A stretch of 64,000 nt of DNA from Alteromonadaceae bacterium (GCA_013393545.1 JABXHG010000115.1:1-64000), one strand, 5' to 3'. Positions 42,128 to 52,952 are shown, numbered from the stretch's first letter. Numbers and translations: made by a program. The notes: generated by a model from the sequence alone, not told the origin.

Positions 42128-42538
42128 ATGACCGATCAGAATTACACTTTCGGAACCGGGCCGGAGTTGCCCAGAGGGCACGATGACCGCGCGGCTTACC
42201 GGCTGACGGCCCGGGCCATTGCCGGCATTCAGGTAGAGGCGCGAGACCCATCTGGTGAGCCCGGGCAAGATGAGACGCGGGTTGTGGAGTGCCGGATCAG
42301 GGACATCTCCACCGATGGTTTCAGCTTGCTGGCCCGTGAAGCGTTCACCGAAGGTTCATTGCTTGGCGGCAGTATCGATCTGGGCAATGGTCAGACCCCT
42401 TACCGGCTGATGATTGAAGTGATCTGGTGCCGGCCGGTGGCTGAAGGCTACCTGGCGGGTATTCGTGTGCTGGAATCGGATGAAACCGACTATCTGGAAT
42501 GGATGGAGGCGGTGGCCGACGCGTTGTCGGAGAGCTGA
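42128..42538 (+). CDS. PilZ domain protein with intact c-di-GMP-binding motifs
   Basis: About 136 residues from the ATG at 42128 (GGA upstream); an ATG at 42116 is possible. Both c-di-GMP-binding elements are seen: RxxxR at residues 21-25 (DRAAYR) and DxSxxG at 59-64 (RDISTDGF). This differs from the type IV pilus PilZ at 6025, which lacks them. The single domain suggests a receptor or adaptor rather than an enzyme. It directly follows the DUF1631 gene, and the two probably act together. Confidence 0.87.
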   Translation: MTDQNYTFGTGPELPRGHDDRAAYRLTARAIAGIQVEARDPSGEPGQDETRVVECRIRDISTDGFSLLAREAFTEGSLLGGSIDLGNGQTPYRLMIEVIWCRPVAEGYLAGIRVLESDETDYLEWMEAVADALSES

Positions 42539-42565
42539 ATTCGTTACCTTGTTTGAGCGTCCATA

Positions 42566-42597
42566 AAAAAGGGCCGGCAAAAATGCTGGCCCTTTTT
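42566..42597. terminator. Bidirectional terminator between the PilZ gene and fabI
   Basis: AAAAAGGGCCGGCA pairs with TGCTGGCCCTTTTT around an AAAA loop (one G-T pair), with A-run and T-run on either side. It serves the convergent PilZ and fabI genes. Confidence 0.85.
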
Positions 42598-42647
42598 CGT
42601 GCTGGTTTGTACTGGTCAAATGTGGCCAGATCAGCGCAAACCGCTGA

Positions 42648-43433
42648 TCAGTCTTCCAGCTCGCCCATGCCGGTGATGTTGAAACCACCATCCACGTACA
42701 TGATCTCGCCGGTGATGCCAGAAGCCAGGTCAGACCCCAGGAAGGCAGCCGCGTTGCCCACTTCCTCGGTGGTCACGTTGCGACGCAGCGGCGCACGGCG
42801 GGCATTCTCAGCCAGCATGCGACGGAAGCTGGCAATGCCGGAGGCTGCGAGGGTCTTGATCGGGCCGGCAGAGATGCCGTTCACGCGGATACCGTCTTTG
42901 CCCAGGCTGGCCGCCATGTAGCGCACGTTGGCTTCCAGTGAAGCCTTGGCAAGGCCCATTACATTGTAGTTCTGCAGTACTTTTTCAGCGCCCAGGTAGC
43001 TCAGGGTGACCAGGCTGCTGCCTTCGTGCATCATCTCGCGGGCACCCTTGGCCAGCGCCACGAAGCTGTAGGAGCTGATGTCGTGGGCGATCTTGAAGCC
43101 TTCGCGGGTGGTGACGTCCACGTAGTTGCCGTTAAGCTCGTTAGCCGGGGCATAGCCCACCGCGTGGATGATGATGTCAATGTTGTCCCAGTGCTTCTTC
43201 AACTCGGTGAAAACGTTGTCGATTTCTTCGTCACTGGCCACGTCGCACGGGAAGGTCAGCTGGCTGCCCCACTGGTTCGCGAACTTTTCAACGCGGGACT
43301 GTAGTTTTTCATTCTGATAAGTGAAGGCCAACTCGGCGCCTTCACGGGCAAACGCCTCGGCAATGCCGTAGGCAATGGAGTGTTTACTGGCAACGCCAAC
43401 AATCAGTGCTTTCTTGCCACTGAGCATACCCAT
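42648..43433 (-). CDS. fabI: Enoyl-ACP reductase (NADH), FabI
   Basis: The 261-residue short-chain dehydrogenase-type enzyme reduces trans-2-enoyl-ACP in fatty acid elongation. The N-terminal [19 protein letters not shown] is the FabI nucleotide-binding loop, and the active-site pair is in [18 protein letters not shown] (Tyr-X6-Lys, with an upstream Tyr in LSYLG). [11 protein letters not shown] is the substrate-loop region. Full length; the target of triclosan-class inhibitors in other bacteria. Confidence 0.96.
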   Translation of the reverse strand: MGMLSGKKALIVGVASKHSIAYGIAEAFAREGAELAFTYQNEKLQSRVEKFANQWGSQLTFPCDVASDEEIDNVFTELKKHWDNIDIIIHAVGYAPANELNGNYVDVTTREGFKIAHDISSYSFVALAKGAREMMHEGSSLVTLSYLGAEKVLQNYNVMGLAKASLEANVRYMAASLGKDGIRVNGISAGPIKTLAASGIASFRRMLAENARRAPLRRNVTTEEVGNAAAFLGSDLASGITGEIMYVDGGFNITGMGELED

Positions 43434-43500
43434 GGGTTCGAACTCCCTATGTTCTTTGGTTTCAATAAATTATCCCGAACCACCAGGGCCCGGGTAACGA

Positions 43501-45099
43501 TCAATTGGTCGTAGACTGGTGGAACAACGCCGCACTGAGCAGATCCCGCGTGTAGGGCTGTTCAGGGTTCCGGAAAATAGCCTCGGCGTTGCCGTACTCG
43601 ACAATCCGCCCCTGCTTCAATACCAGCAGTTTGTGACTGAGGGCCCGGACCACAGCCAGATCATGACTGATAAAGATATAGGATAACCCATATCGGGCCT
43701 GAATATCGCGTAACAGTTCAATGACCTGCTTCTGAACCGTGCGGTCCAGCGCCGAGGTGGGCTCATCCAGCACGATGATGTCCGGTTGCAGAACCAGCGC
43801 CCGGGCAATGGCGATGCGCTGGCGCTGGCCGCCGGAAAACTCGTGGGGGTAGCGATGCCGGGCCTCCGGGTCCAGGCCGACATCCGTGAGCGCCTGAATG
43901 ACCAGGGCTTCGTGTTCCCGGTTTTTATCCGGTTCGTGAATCTCCAGCCCCTCGCGGATAATCTCGGCCACCGACATGCGCGGGCTCAGGCTGCCAAACG
44001 GGTCCTGGAACACAATCTGGATGCGCCGCCGCCAGGGGCGGAACTGTTTCTGGCTCATGCTGCCCAGGTCGGTGCCGTCCAGGCTAATATTGCCGGTGGC
44101 GCCGGTCAGTTTCAGCAGGGCATGGCCGATGGTGGTCTTGCCGCTGCCGCTTTCACCGACAATGCCCAGGGTTTCACCCTTGCGAACCGAGAAACTCACC
44201 TCCTGAACGGCGTGGAAGGCTTCCTTGACCCGCCCGAGCAGGTTTTTGCGGATCGGGAAGCGCACGTTCAGGGCATCGACGGTCAGCAGTTCTGAGTGGC
44301 TGCCGGCAATGGTCTCCGGGCTTTGCGGCGGTTCGGCGTCGATCAGTTTGCGGGTGTAGGGGTGTTCCGGGTTGCGGAACAGCGCTTCGCAGTCACCGGC
44401 CTCCACGGCTTTGCCTTTTTCCATCACCACCACCTGGTCGGCGTAGCGACGCACCAGCGTGAGATCATGGGTGATCAGCAGCAAGGCCATGCCCAGTTTC
44501 TCCTGCAACGATTCCAGCAACTCCAGCACCTGCTTTTGTACCGTTACATCCAGCGCGGTGGTGGGTTCGTCGGCAATCAGCAGTTCCGGCTCATTGGCCA
44601 GCGCCATGGCGATCATCACTCGCTGTTTCTGCCCGCCGGAAAGCTGGTGCGGGTAGCTTTTCAGCCGCCGTTCGGGCTCTGGAATACCCACCAGATCCAG
44701 CAATTCCAGGCAACGTTTGCGTGCCCGGGGGCCGCGCAGTCCCTTGTGCAGTTCCAGGGTCTCGGTGATTTGTTTTTCCACGGTGTGCAGTGGGTTCAGT
44801 GAGGTCATCGGTTCCTGGAAAATCATGCTGATTTTCCAGCCCCGGATCTGGCGCAGGCGTTTTTCAGATGCTTTGAGCAAATCCTCGCCGTGGTACTCGA
44901 TTTGACCGGACGGATACCCGGCGTGGCGTTCATCCAGTAACCGCAGCACCGACAGCGCCGAAATGGATTTGCCGGAGCCGCTTTCGCCCACCAGGGCCAG
45001 GGTCTGGCCAGCCTGCACGCTAAACGACAGGCCATCGACCACCCGTGGGCCATTATCAAATTGTATCGACAGGTCCGAGACGTTCAGCAGGTCAGTCAT
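43501..45099 (-). CDS. yejF: Peptide ABC transporter, double ATP-binding protein (YejF)
   Basis: About 532 residues in two ABC ATPase halves. Half 1 has Walker A GESGSGKSIS and signature LSGGQKQRVMIAMAL, followed by IADEPTTALDVTVQ. Half 2 has GESGSGKTTIGHALL, FSGGQRQRIAIARAL and LDEPTSALDRTVQ. Fusion of the two ATPases is typical of YejF, the motor of the YejABEF importer for microcin C-type and other oligopeptides. I start at the ATG at 45099, one base after the yejE stop; the longer frame to 45126 lies within yejE. Confidence 0.93.
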   Translation of the reverse strand: MTDLLNVSDLSIQFDNGPRVVDGLSFSVQAGQTLALVGESGSGKSISALSVLRLLDERHAGYPSGQIEYHGEDLLKASEKRLRQIRGWKISMIFQEPMTSLNPLHTVEKQITETLELHKGLRGPRARKRCLELLDLVGIPEPERRLKSYPHQLSGGQKQRVMIAMALANEPELLIADEPTTALDVTVQKQVLELLESLQEKLGMALLLITHDLTLVRRYADQVVVMEKGKAVEAGDCEALFRNPEHPYTRKLIDAEPPQSPETIAGSHSELLTVDALNVRFPIRKNLLGRVKEAFHAVQEVSFSVRKGETLGIVGESGSGKTTIGHALLKLTGATGNISLDGTDLGSMSQKQFRPWRRRIQIVFQDPFGSLSPRMSVAEIIREGLEIHEPDKNREHEALVIQALTDVGLDPEARHRYPHEFSGGQRQRIAIARALVLQPDIIVLDEPTSALDRTVQKQVIELLRDIQARYGLSYIFISHDLAVVRALSHKLLVLKQGRIVEYGNAEAIFRNPEQPYTRDLLSAALFHQSTTN

Positions 45100-45100
45100 A

Positions 45101-46129
45101 TCAACTCTTTCTCGGGTCGAAGGCATCGCGAACCGCTTCGCCCACGAACACCAGCAGGGTCAGCATGATCGACAGGGACACAAACGCGGAAATTCCCAGC
45201 CAGGGCGCGTGCAGGTTGGCCTTGCCCTGGGCGATCAGCTCACCCAGCGAGGGCGAGCCGGAGGGCAGGCCAAAGCCCAGGAAATCCAGCGAGGTCAGGC
45301 CGGTAATGGCGCCGGTGAGGATAAACGGCAAAAAGGTGAGGGTGGCGACCATGGCGTTGGGCAGAATGTGCCGGAACATGATCCGCCGGTTATCCAGCCC
45401 CAGGGCCCGGGCCGCTTTCACGTATTCAAAGTTGCGGGCGCGCAAAAACTCGGCCCGTACCACGTCCACCAGCCCCATCCAGCTGAACAGCAGCATGATG
45501 CCCAGCAGCCACCAGAAGTTGGGCTGGACAATGGCGGAGAGGATGATCAGCAGGTACAGCATGGGCAGCCCGGACCAGACTTCGATAAAGCGCTGGCCAA
45601 ACAGATCTACCTTACCCCCGTAATAACCCTGTATGGCGCCCACGGCCACGCCCACCACGCAACTGGCCAGGGTCAGCGTCAGGCCGAAGAGCACCGAAAT
45701 CCGGAAACCGTAGATGACCCGCGCGGCCACGTCTCGGCCCTGGTCATCGGTGCCAATCCAGTTCTCGGCACTGGGCGGGGCGGGAGAGGGCACGTCCAGG
45801 TCGTAGTTGATGGTGTCGTAACTGAAACGGATGGGCGGCCATAGCATCCAGCCGTTGGCCTGGATTTCTTCCGCGATGAACGGATCGCGGTAGTCTGCCT
45901 CGGTTGGCAGGAACCCGCCAAAGGTTTCTTCCGGGATGGACTGGACAACGGGAAAATACAGCTCGCCCTGATAGGACACCACCAACGGCCGATCATTGGC
46001 GATCAACTCGGCCCCCAGCGACAGTCCGAACAAAACCAGAAACAGCCACAGGCTCCAGAACCCCCGGCGATTATTACGGAAGTTGCGCAGGCGTCGTTGC
46101 TGGATGGGCGAGAGGTTAAGCAGTCTCAT
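45101..46129 (-). CDS. yejE: Peptide ABC transporter permease (YejE)
   Basis: The 342-residue inner-membrane permease has an N-terminal helix ([20 protein letters not shown]) and a periplasmic stretch with [19 protein letters not shown]. Five further helices include the EAA coupling loop ([23 protein letters not shown]). The length and the SPTRFSYD-like periplasmic block ([14 protein letters not shown]) fit YejE rather than DppC. It overlaps yejB by 4 bp. Confidence 0.93.
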   Translation of the reverse strand: MRLLNLSPIQQRRLRNFRNNRRGFWSLWLFLVLFGLSLGAELIANDRPLVVSYQGELYFPVVQSIPEETFGGFLPTEADYRDPFIAEEIQANGWMLWPPIRFSYDTINYDLDVPSPAPPSAENWIGTDDQGRDVAARVIYGFRISVLFGLTLTLASCVVGVAVGAIQGYYGGKVDLFGQRFIEVWSGLPMLYLLIILSAIVQPNFWWLLGIMLLFSWMGLVDVVRAEFLRARNFEYVKAARALGLDNRRIMFRHILPNAMVATLTFLPFILTGAITGLTSLDFLGFGLPSGSPSLGELIAQGKANLHAPWLGISAFVSLSIMLTLLVFVGEAVRDAFDPRKS

Positions 46130-47211
46130 GCGCCCTCCCGGCTTTCAAAATCAATGCGCGGGTCCACAAGTACGTAGGTGATGTCGCTGATCAGCTTCAG
46201 TACCAGCCCCATCAGGGTGAAGATGAACAGGGTGCCGAAAATCACCGGATAGTCGCGGTTCAGGGCCGCTTCAAAGCCGAGCAGCCCCAGGCCATCCAGT
46301 GAGAAGATTACCTCGATCAACAGCGAGCCGGTGAAGAACAGGGAAACCAGCACGCCCGGCAGGCTGGCGATGACAATCAGCATGGCGTTGCGGAACACAT
46401 GACCGTAGAGCACCTGCTTGTCTTCCAGGCCCTTGGCCCTGGCGGTCACCACATACTGCTTGCCGATTTCGTCCAGGAATGAGTTCTTGGTCAGCAGGGT
46501 GAGGGTGGCAAAGCCGCCAATCACGTTGGCGGTCACCGGCAGGGCCAGATGCCAGAAGTAATCGGCGATTTTCTGGTACCAGGTCATCTGTTCAAAATTG
46601 GCGGAGGTCAGCCCGCGCAGGGGGAACCAGTCGAAATAGCTTCCGCCGGCGAACAGGACAATCAGCAGGATGGCAAAGAGGAAGCCGGGAATGGCGTAGC
46701 CCACCACAATGGCGGAGCTGGTCCAGACATCAAACCGGGAGCCGTCGTGCACCGCCTTGCGGATCCCCAGGGGTATGGAGATCAGATAGATGATCAGGGT
46801 GGACCATAGCCCGAGAGAAATCGACACCGGCATCTTGTCGATGATCAGTTCTACCACGGAGCGGTCCCGGAAGAACGAATCGCCGAAATCAAAGGTGGCG
46901 TAGTCCTTAAGCATTTTCAGGAAGCGTTCATGGGCGGGTTTGTCGAACCCGTACATCTTTTCAATTTCGGCCAGCATTTCCGGCGGCAGGCCCCGGGAGC
47001 CCCGGCTGTCACCAGAGCTTGAAGCTACTTCACCGCCGGTATCACCACCACCGGCCCGGGCCAGGGCGCTGCCGCCATGGCCTTCCATCTCGGCGATTAG
47101 CTGCTCCACCGGCCCACCGGGCGCGGCCTGAACAATGATGAAGTTGAGCAGCATGATTCCCACCAGGGTGGGAATGATCAGTGCCAGGCGCCGTAGTATG
47201 TAGATGCCCAT
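46126..47211 (-). CDS. yejB: Peptide ABC transporter permease (YejB)
   Basis: The 361-residue permease begins [20 protein letters not shown] and contains the large periplasmic insertion characteristic of YejB between helices 1 and 2, with a Gly/Ser-rich stretch (about residues 43-75). The EAA loop is [20 protein letters not shown]. It forms the membrane channel with YejE. It starts 47 bp after yejA. Confidence 0.93.
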   Translation of the reverse strand: MGIYILRRLALIIPTLVGIMLLNFIIVQAAPGGPVEQLIAEMEGHGGSALARAGGGDTGGEVASSSGDSRGSRGLPPEMLAEIEKMYGFDKPAHERFLKMLKDYATFDFGDSFFRDRSVVELIIDKMPVSISLGLWSTLIIYLISIPLGIRKAVHDGSRFDVWTSSAIVVGYAIPGFLFAILLIVLFAGGSYFDWFPLRGLTSANFEQMTWYQKIADYFWHLALPVTANVIGGFATLTLLTKNSFLDEIGKQYVVTARAKGLEDKQVLYGHVFRNAMLIVIASLPGVLVSLFFTGSLLIEVIFSLDGLGLLGFEAALNRDYPVIFGTLFIFTLMGLVLKLISDITYVLVDPRIDFESREGA

Positions 47212-47258
47212 TCAGCGGAGGCGTCCTTGTGTTGCTGCCGGAAAGTCGTACTGGTGAA

Positions 47259-49085
47259 TCAGGGGGTGACCCACCAATTGTCCAGGTCAACGCCGTTGCG
47301 GGGTGTGGCCCGAGGGCGCTGGAGTTTATTCCAGTAGGCGATCCGATCCTTGTTCAGGTGCCAGTGGGGAATCACATAATGACCGTGTAACAGAACACGA
47401 TCCAGCGCACGAACCCGGTCAATCAATGCCTGGCGGTCCGGTGCCTGGATTACCTGGCTGACCAGTTCGTCAACCACCGGGTCTGCAATACCCATGTAAT
47501 TGCGTGAGCCCACCACATCGGCGTTGGTCGAATGCCAGTATTCGCGCTGCTCGTTGCCTGGGGAATCAGACTGCGGAAGCACCTGGGTGATCATGTCGAA
47601 ATCGAAGTTGCGCACCCGCTGCACGTACTGGTTGCTGTCGACCAGCCGAACGCTTACCTCGATTCCCAGGCGCTCAAGATTGCGTTTGAACGGCAGAACC
47701 ACCCGCTCTAAGCTTTTCTGGAACAAAATTATTTCAAACGAAAGTGGCTCACCGGTTTGTTCATGCACCATTTTCCCGTTCTGGACCAGGTAACCGGCTT
47801 CACGCAGCAGCGTCAGGGCCGCACGCAGGTTCTCCCGCAGGCTGGTGCCATCGCCAGTGTTTGGCGGTGTGTAGCGCTCAGTGAAGACATCCGCTGGCAA
47901 CTGGTTGCGATAAGGCTCGAGGATGGCAAGCTCCCGCCCTTCGGGCAAGCCGGATGAGGCCAGTTCGCTGTTTTCGAAATAACTTTTGGTGCGGGTGTAC
48001 TGATCGAAAAACAGGTTGCTGTTGGTCCATTCGAAATCAAAGGCGTACGCCAGCGCTTCTCTTACTTTGGGGTCGGAGAAGACGTCGCGGCGGGTATTGA
48101 AAACAAACCCCTGCATGCCGGCCGGACGCTGATGTTCCACCGCTTCGCGGGTAATATTGCCATTGTCGAAGGCGTTGCCGGTATAGGCCGTGGCCCAGTT
48201 TTTGGCGGAATACTCCCGGCGAAAATCAAAATTGCCGGCCTTGAAGGCTTCCAGGGCCACGGTGTCGTCGGTGTAGTACTCGTAGCGGATTTCATTGAAA
48301 TTAAAGCGGCCCTTGCGTACAGGCAAATCCTCGGCCCAGTAGTCTTCAACCCGCTGATAAGTCAGGGACCGGCCGGCCTCAAAGTTTGCAATGCGGTAGG
48401 GGCCGCTGCCAACCGGTACCGCCAGGCCGTTGCCACTGAAGTCTCGATCCTGCCAGTAATGGGCCGGCAGGATCGGCATCTGGCCCAGAATCAATGGTAA
48501 TTCCCGGTTCTGGGCGTCGCGGAAATCAAAACGGACGCGGTGTGGACCCTCGACCGTCACCTCGCTCACGTCTGCGTAATAGTTACGGTAAAACGGGTGG
48601 CCCTCGGTGGTCAGAATACGGTAGGAGAAAGCCACATCCTCGGCGGTAATGGCTTCACCGTCCTGGAACCGTGCCTGTTCACGCAGGTTGAAAATCACGT
48701 AACTGCGATCTTCGGGCACCTCGAGACTTTCGGCGATCAGCCCGTACTTGGAAAACGGCTCATCGGCGGAGGGTTCCAGCAGCGAATCGTATAGATAGGT
48801 GGTAATGTCGGCGGCAGACACTCCGCGGATCGCGAAGGGATTAAAGCTGTCGAAGCCGTTGGCCACCACCGCCAGGCGCAGCGTGCCACCTTTGGGGGCC
48901 TGCGGGTTCACATAATCGAAGTGGCTGAATTCCGGTGGATATTTCACGTCGCCGTGCATGGCAATGCCGTGTACGACTTCGGGTGCTGCCATCGCCAGGC
49001 TGGCAGAGAAGGAAAACGCCAGGCCGGCCAAAAGACTGGCGGCCCGGCGCGGGGCGAACAACGAAGCGGTCCGTTTTTTTGTCAT
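47259..49085 (-). CDS. yejA: Periplasmic peptide-binding protein (YejA-like)
   Basis: The 608-residue extracellular solute-binding protein of family 5 has a signal peptide ending near AMAAPEV. KGGTLRLAVVANGFDSFNPF is the family entry block, and DVAFSYRIL and GSGPYRI are further hallmarks. It would capture oligopeptides for YejBE. It begins 12 bp after the mltD stop, so gloB-mltD-yejABEF may form one transcript. A YejA name fits context; ligand range is not known. Confidence 0.92.
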   Translation of the reverse strand: MTKKRTASLFAPRRAASLLAGLAFSFSASLAMAAPEVVHGIAMHGDVKYPPEFSHFDYVNPQAPKGGTLRLAVVANGFDSFNPFAIRGVSAADITTYLYDSLLEPSADEPFSKYGLIAESLEVPEDRSYVIFNLREQARFQDGEAITAEDVAFSYRILTTEGHPFYRNYYADVSEVTVEGPHRVRFDFRDAQNRELPLILGQMPILPAHYWQDRDFSGNGLAVPVGSGPYRIANFEAGRSLTYQRVEDYWAEDLPVRKGRFNFNEIRYEYYTDDTVALEAFKAGNFDFRREYSAKNWATAYTGNAFDNGNITREAVEHQRPAGMQGFVFNTRRDVFSDPKVREALAYAFDFEWTNSNLFFDQYTRTKSYFENSELASSGLPEGRELAILEPYRNQLPADVFTERYTPPNTGDGTSLRENLRAALTLLREAGYLVQNGKMVHEQTGEPLSFEIILFQKSLERVVLPFKRNLERLGIEVSVRLVDSNQYVQRVRNFDFDMITQVLPQSDSPGNEQREYWHSTNADVVGSRNYMGIADPVVDELVSQVIQAPDRQALIDRVRALDRVLLHGHYVIPHWHLNKDRIAYWNKLQRPRATPRNGVDLDNWWVTP

Positions 49086-49097
49086 GGTTCTCGCACG

Positions 49098-50804
49098 TCA
49101 GGGACTGTTTCTCACATCCACGTAGAGTACCAGACTTTCACCAGGTTGCAGGTAGCGGTCGGTATTAAGATCGTTCCATGAAGCAATGTCCTGAACATTT
49201 ACGGCAAAGCGGTTGGCGATGGCGTACAGAGAATCGCCACTGCGTACCCGGTAACCTACCTTGCGTACCATGTCGTCCCGCCCTGAAGTACGGCTGGCCA
49301 CGGCGGCGTTACTGTTTTGGGACCAAATCACCAGCTCTTTGCCGGGAATCAGAGGGTCGCCCGGCGCCATGCCGTTCCAGGCAGCCACCTGGCGGACCGA
49401 CACCTTGTGCTCCCGGGCAATATCCCAGAAAGTGTCGCCACTGCGAACCCGATGGCGAACCTTGTTACCTTCGCGCTCGCGATTCTGTTTGCGCTGCAGC
49501 CGCTGGGACTGGCTCAAGGCATAAGTCGCATCGCCTTTGGCGGCAGATGGAATCAGCAACTGCTGGCCGACGCGAATCAGGTCGCCGTCCAGCTTGTTAA
49601 CCTCTCGGATAACGCTGGCTTTGGTCGAAAAACGGTTGGCAATCGCGCCCAGGTTGTCGCCGGGTTTAACCTGATAATCCTGCCAGGACACCCGTTGTGA
49701 TTCCGGAAAATTGGCAAGAGCGGTCCGGAAAGTGTCGGCATTTTTCGCCGGTACCAGCAGCCGGTGAGGACCGTCCGGCCGGGTAGCCCATCGATTGTAA
49801 GATGGGTTCAACAGGTAGATTTCGTCAATCTCCACGTCGGCCAGCTCCGCCGCCTGGGCCAGATCCAGCTGGGAGCCGGTTTCCACCACCTCGAAGTAGG
49901 GCTTGTTGGGCAGTGCCGGAAGCTCAATGTCGTAGGCTGCCGGGTTGTCGAAGATTTTCGCCAGAGCGATCAGCTTGGGCACGTAATGGCGGGTTTCTTT
50001 TGGCAGTGACAAAGACCAGAAATCCGTCGGCCGGTTGGCGTTCCGGTTTTTGCGCATGGCGATGGATACTGTGCCGCCGCCGGCGTTGTAGGCGGCCAGA
50101 GCCAGGGTGTAATCGCCATCAAACCGGTTGGTGAGCCGCTCCAGGTAGGTGAGGGCGGCGTCAGTGGCGGTCAGCACATCCCGACGGTCATCGTGCCACC
50201 AGCTCTGGGTCAGGCCGAAGTACTTGCCGGTGGACGGAATAAACTGCCAGAGGCCCGCCGCTCGGCCATGGGAATAGGCGAAAGGGTCAAAAGCACTTTC
50301 CACGATCGGCAACAGGGCCAGTTCCGTGGGCAGGCCACGGGCTTCGGTTTGCTCCACGATGTGGTGCAGGTAGCGGGCACCGCGCTCCGCTACCCGGTCA
50401 ATGTAACGCGGGTGACGGACATACCAGTTCAACTGGGCCTGAACGCGCGGGTCGTTAATGTCGTGATCCATGGCGAAACCCGAGCGCAGGCGGGCCCACA
50501 GATTGTCCCGGGTTTGTGCTTCCTCGGCGTCGGCTTTCGGCTTTTCCAGGTTTTCCCGGGCGTCTTTCGCGCGGGCCCTGAGCTCCGGCGATATGGCATC
50601 GTCCAGGGGAGCCTCAACACTGTCGTCGGCGTTGTTATTTTCGACAACCGATGCTTTCAGGCTGTCGTCACCACTGGCGACCATCACTTCTCTGGAGTCC
50701 ATGGGATTGCCAGAAGTATGGTCGCTATCGTTCTGCTGCAGCCCGGAGCAGCCTGCGAGCAGGCCGGATGTCAGCACCAGGGTGGAAAAGTATTTGACCG
50801 ACAT
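49098..50804 (-). CDS. mltD: Membrane-bound lytic murein transglycosylase D with LysM domains
   Basis: About 568 residues starting at the ATG at 50804. A lipoprotein signal peptide ends in LLAGC with lipid-modified Cys19. An SLT catalytic domain follows (about residues 110-260), with catalytic Glu in LPIVESAFDPFAYSHGRAAG and GLWQFIPSTGKYFGL. Three LysM repeats in the C-terminal part (YQVKPGDNLGAIANRF, HRVRSGDTFWDIAREH, YRVRSGDSLYAIANRF) bind peptidoglycan. It cleaves glycan strands with 1,6-anhydro product. The gloB-mltD pairing is conserved with E. coli. The longer frame to 51059 lies over gloB. Confidence 0.94.
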   Translation of the reverse strand: MSVKYFSTLVLTSGLLAGCSGLQQNDSDHTSGNPMDSREVMVASGDDSLKASVVENNNADDSVEAPLDDAISPELRARAKDARENLEKPKADAEEAQTRDNLWARLRSGFAMDHDINDPRVQAQLNWYVRHPRYIDRVAERGARYLHHIVEQTEARGLPTELALLPIVESAFDPFAYSHGRAAGLWQFIPSTGKYFGLTQSWWHDDRRDVLTATDAALTYLERLTNRFDGDYTLALAAYNAGGGTVSIAMRKNRNANRPTDFWSLSLPKETRHYVPKLIALAKIFDNPAAYDIELPALPNKPYFEVVETGSQLDLAQAAELADVEIDEIYLLNPSYNRWATRPDGPHRLLVPAKNADTFRTALANFPESQRVSWQDYQVKPGDNLGAIANRFSTKASVIREVNKLDGDLIRVGQQLLIPSAAKGDATYALSQSQRLQRKQNREREGNKVRHRVRSGDTFWDIAREHKVSVRQVAAWNGMAPGDPLIPGKELVIWSQNSNAAVASRTSGRDDMVRKVGYRVRSGDSLYAIANRFAVNVQDIASWNDLNTDRYLQPGESLVLYVDVRNSP

Positions 50805-50818
50805 GATGATTGGGTTCC

Positions 50819-51613
50819 TCAAAAATGATCCTTGCCATGCCTGACCGCGGCGAAAATATCGGCGTCCGACACGACCGGTAAACCGTGCTCCGCGCCATAA
50901 CGCCGGGCAGCGGCAATCACGGCGGGGTCGTCCCAGCGCAGGAAAGGGTTCAGTGCTTTTTCTTCGGCAAGTGTGGTGGGAATCGTTGGCAGATTCTGCT
51001 CGCGCAGCTGCTGGCAGCGTTGCTCGAACTGCTGCAGGCCCTCGTCGTCTGGCAGCCAATGGCGGGCGAAGCGAAGGTTGGCCAGCGTGTATTCATGGGC
51101 GCAGTAAACCGCCGTCTCTTCGGGCAGTTCGCGCAGGGTGGCCAGCGACTGGTGCATCTGCTCGGCATTGCCCTCGAACAAACGGCCACAGCCGCAGGCA
51201 AACAGGGTGTCGCCGGAGAACAACAGCGGCCGGCCGCTGATCAGGTTGTCAGTGAAATAGGCGATGTGGTCAAGGGTATGACCGGGCACCGCCATTACGT
51301 TGAAAGTCAGCCCTTCCCAGACCACTTCATCGCCCGGGTGCACAATGTGGTTTATGCCCTTGAATGGCGAATCCGCCGGGCCGGTGATCCGCACATCGGG
51401 CCAGGCCTCCTCCAGCGCCTGGATGCCACCGGTGTGGTCCGGGTGATGGTGGGTGACTAGTATGGTATCGGCAGTCAGGTTCTGTTTGTTCAGGTACTGC
51501 TGAACAGGTTCGGCCTGGCCGGGGTCCACGATCAGCGCCCGGCCGGAGTCGTCGTGAGACAGGCACCAGATATAGTTGTCGTTAAACGCGGGAATGGCAC
51601 GAATGCTGAACAT
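50819..51613 (-). CDS. gloB: Hydroxyacylglutathione hydrolase (glyoxalase II)
   Basis: About 264 residues of the metallo-beta-lactamase fold, starting [16 protein letters not shown] at the ATG at 51613. The two-metal motif is [11 protein letters not shown], with further ligands in [12 protein letters not shown] and [17 protein letters not shown]. The C-terminal segment ([15 protein letters not shown]) is the glutathione-binding helical domain. It detoxifies S-lactoylglutathione. It diverges from the yafS-like gene and leads the mltD-yej run. Confidence 0.95.
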   Translation of the reverse strand: MFSIRAIPAFNDNYIWCLSHDDSGRALIVDPGQAEPVQQYLNKQNLTADTILVTHHHPDHTGGIQALEEAWPDVRITGPADSPFKGINHIVHPGDEVVWEGLTFNVMAVPGHTLDHIAYFTDNLISGRPLLFSGDTLFACGCGRLFEGNAEQMHQSLATLRELPEETAVYCAHEYTLANLRFARHWLPDDEGLQQFEQRCQQLREQNLPTIPTTLAEEKALNPFLRWDDPAVIAAARRYGAEHGLPVVSDADIFAAVRHGKDHF

Positions 51614-51646
51614 CGAAACCCCATGTGATCGTCGAGTGTGGCTGGT

Positions 51647-51675
51647 ATCATAAATCATCAAGGGGCCTATCCCAA
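51647..51675 (-). promoter_or_regulatory. Candidate promoter of gloB
   Basis: On the minus strand TTGGGA (51675-51670) and TATGAT (51652-51647) are 17 bp apart. The start would lie near 51640, 27 bp before the gloB ATG. Confidence 0.5.
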
Positions 51676-51717
51676 GAAACGGGATGTGCGGCACACGGCC
51701 GCAAGGAGGAATAACGG

Positions 51718-52509
51718 GTGACTGCCTTGTCAGAGAACGAATACAAAGCCCGTCATGAAAGCTTCGAGCGCTGGTTTCAGAGTTCGCTCGGGCGGGCCAT
51801 GCTGGCTAATCAACGGCGTATACTGGATCAGGCCACCGCCTCGCTGACCGGTGCCCGACAACTTCAGGTAGGGCTCAGCCACCGCCTGCCTTTGGCCAGC
51901 GGTTCGGATTTTGCCCAGAAAATCATCACATCGCCCGGCTGGCATGCTCACATGCCGGATGGCGTGGCAGTGGCCGATGCCGACGAATTGCCATTCCCCG
52001 GCGATTCCATGGATCTGGTGATTCTGCACCACACAGCGGATTTTTCGCCCGACCCGCATCAGGTACTGCGCGAATCGGCTAGGGTGCTGAGGGGTGAAGG
52101 CAAGATCGCACTGATCGGTTTTAATCCGGTGAGCCTTTGGGGTGTGCGCAAACTGGTGTCGCGCCATCACGACGGCCCCTGGGGCGGGCGTTTTCTGTTT
52201 CGAAAGCGCATGGAAGACTGGCTGCGGCTGCTGGGTTTTCAGGTGGACGATTCAGCCACCCACTTCTGCGCGCTGCCGTTGCAAAATAATCGGGGCCGAC
52301 AAACCACCCGGCAAAGGCACCGTGACTGGCTGCCGATTGGCGCGTATTACTGTATCCTCGCCCGCAAACGAGTGGCCGGACGAGTGCCGCCCCGTGCCCG
52401 CTGGCAAAAGGCGAAGGTGATGCCAATTCCGGGCACGTTTGGCGCTCCGGGCGGCTGCGCCAGCCGAAACGGCACCCTAAGCAATCATCAAAGACAACAG
52501 GAGAAATGA
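51718..52509 (+). CDS. SAM-dependent methyltransferase (YafS-like)
   Basis: The 263-residue class I methyltransferase starts at a GTG with AAGGAGGAAT upstream. The core shows [32 protein letters not shown] (motif II-III region), typical of Methyltransf_11. Motif I near [14 protein letters not shown] is weak compared with canonical GxGxG. The gloB / yafS / rnhA / dnaQ order is the same as in E. coli. The substrate of YafS is unknown. Its TGA overlaps the rnhA start. Confidence 0.83.
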   Translation: MTALSENEYKARHESFERWFQSSLGRAMLANQRRILDQATASLTGARQLQVGLSHRLPLASGSDFAQKIITSPGWHAHMPDGVAVADADELPFPGDSMDLVILHHTADFSPDPHQVLRESARVLRGEGKIALIGFNPVSLWGVRKLVSRHHDGPWGGRFLFRKRMEDWLRLLGFQVDDSATHFCALPLQNNRGRQTTRQRHRDWLPIGAYYCILARKRVAGRVPPRARWQKAKVMPIPGTFGAPGGCASRNGTLSNHQRQQEK

Positions 52510-52952
52510 TGGCCGGCAAGGTGATCATGTATACCGACGGCGCCTGCAAGGGTAACCCCGGGCCGGGCGGCTGGGGGGTGGTCATGCGTTATGGTGAAGC
52601 CTGCAAGACTCTGCACGGGGGCGAAGCGCAAACCACCAATAACCGCATGGAACTGATGGCGGCCATTCGCGGACTTCGCGCCCTTAGCCGGCCGTGTCAG
52701 GTAGAGCTGTTCACGGATTCCCAATACGTGCGCAAGGGCATCACAGAGTGGATGGACGGCTGGAAACGCAAAGGCTGGAAAACCGCCGCCAAAAAGCCGG
52801 TCAAAAACGCCGATCTGTGGAAAGAGCTGGACGCCGAAACCGGCCGCCACGAGATCAACTGGCACTGGGTTAAAGGCCATTCCGGCGAACCGGACAACGA
52901 ACTGGCCGACGAACTGGCCAACCGGGGCGTAACCGAGCTGGCTACCTCCTGA
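52506..52952 (+). CDS. rnhA: Ribonuclease HI
   Basis: The 148-residue enzyme cuts RNA in RNA-DNA hybrids. The four acidic catalytic residues lie in [38 protein letters not shown] and near NELADELAN. The basic protrusion [17 protein letters not shown] is present. Two adjacent ATGs (52506 and 52509) could start it; the first overlaps the methyltransferase stop. Confidence 0.96.
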   Translation: MMAGKVIMYTDGACKGNPGPGGWGVVMRYGEACKTLHGGEAQTTNNRMELMAAIRGLRALSRPCQVELFTDSQYVRKGITEWMDGWKRKGWKTAAKKPVKNADLWKELDAETGRHEINWHWVKGHSGEPDNELADELANRGVTELATS

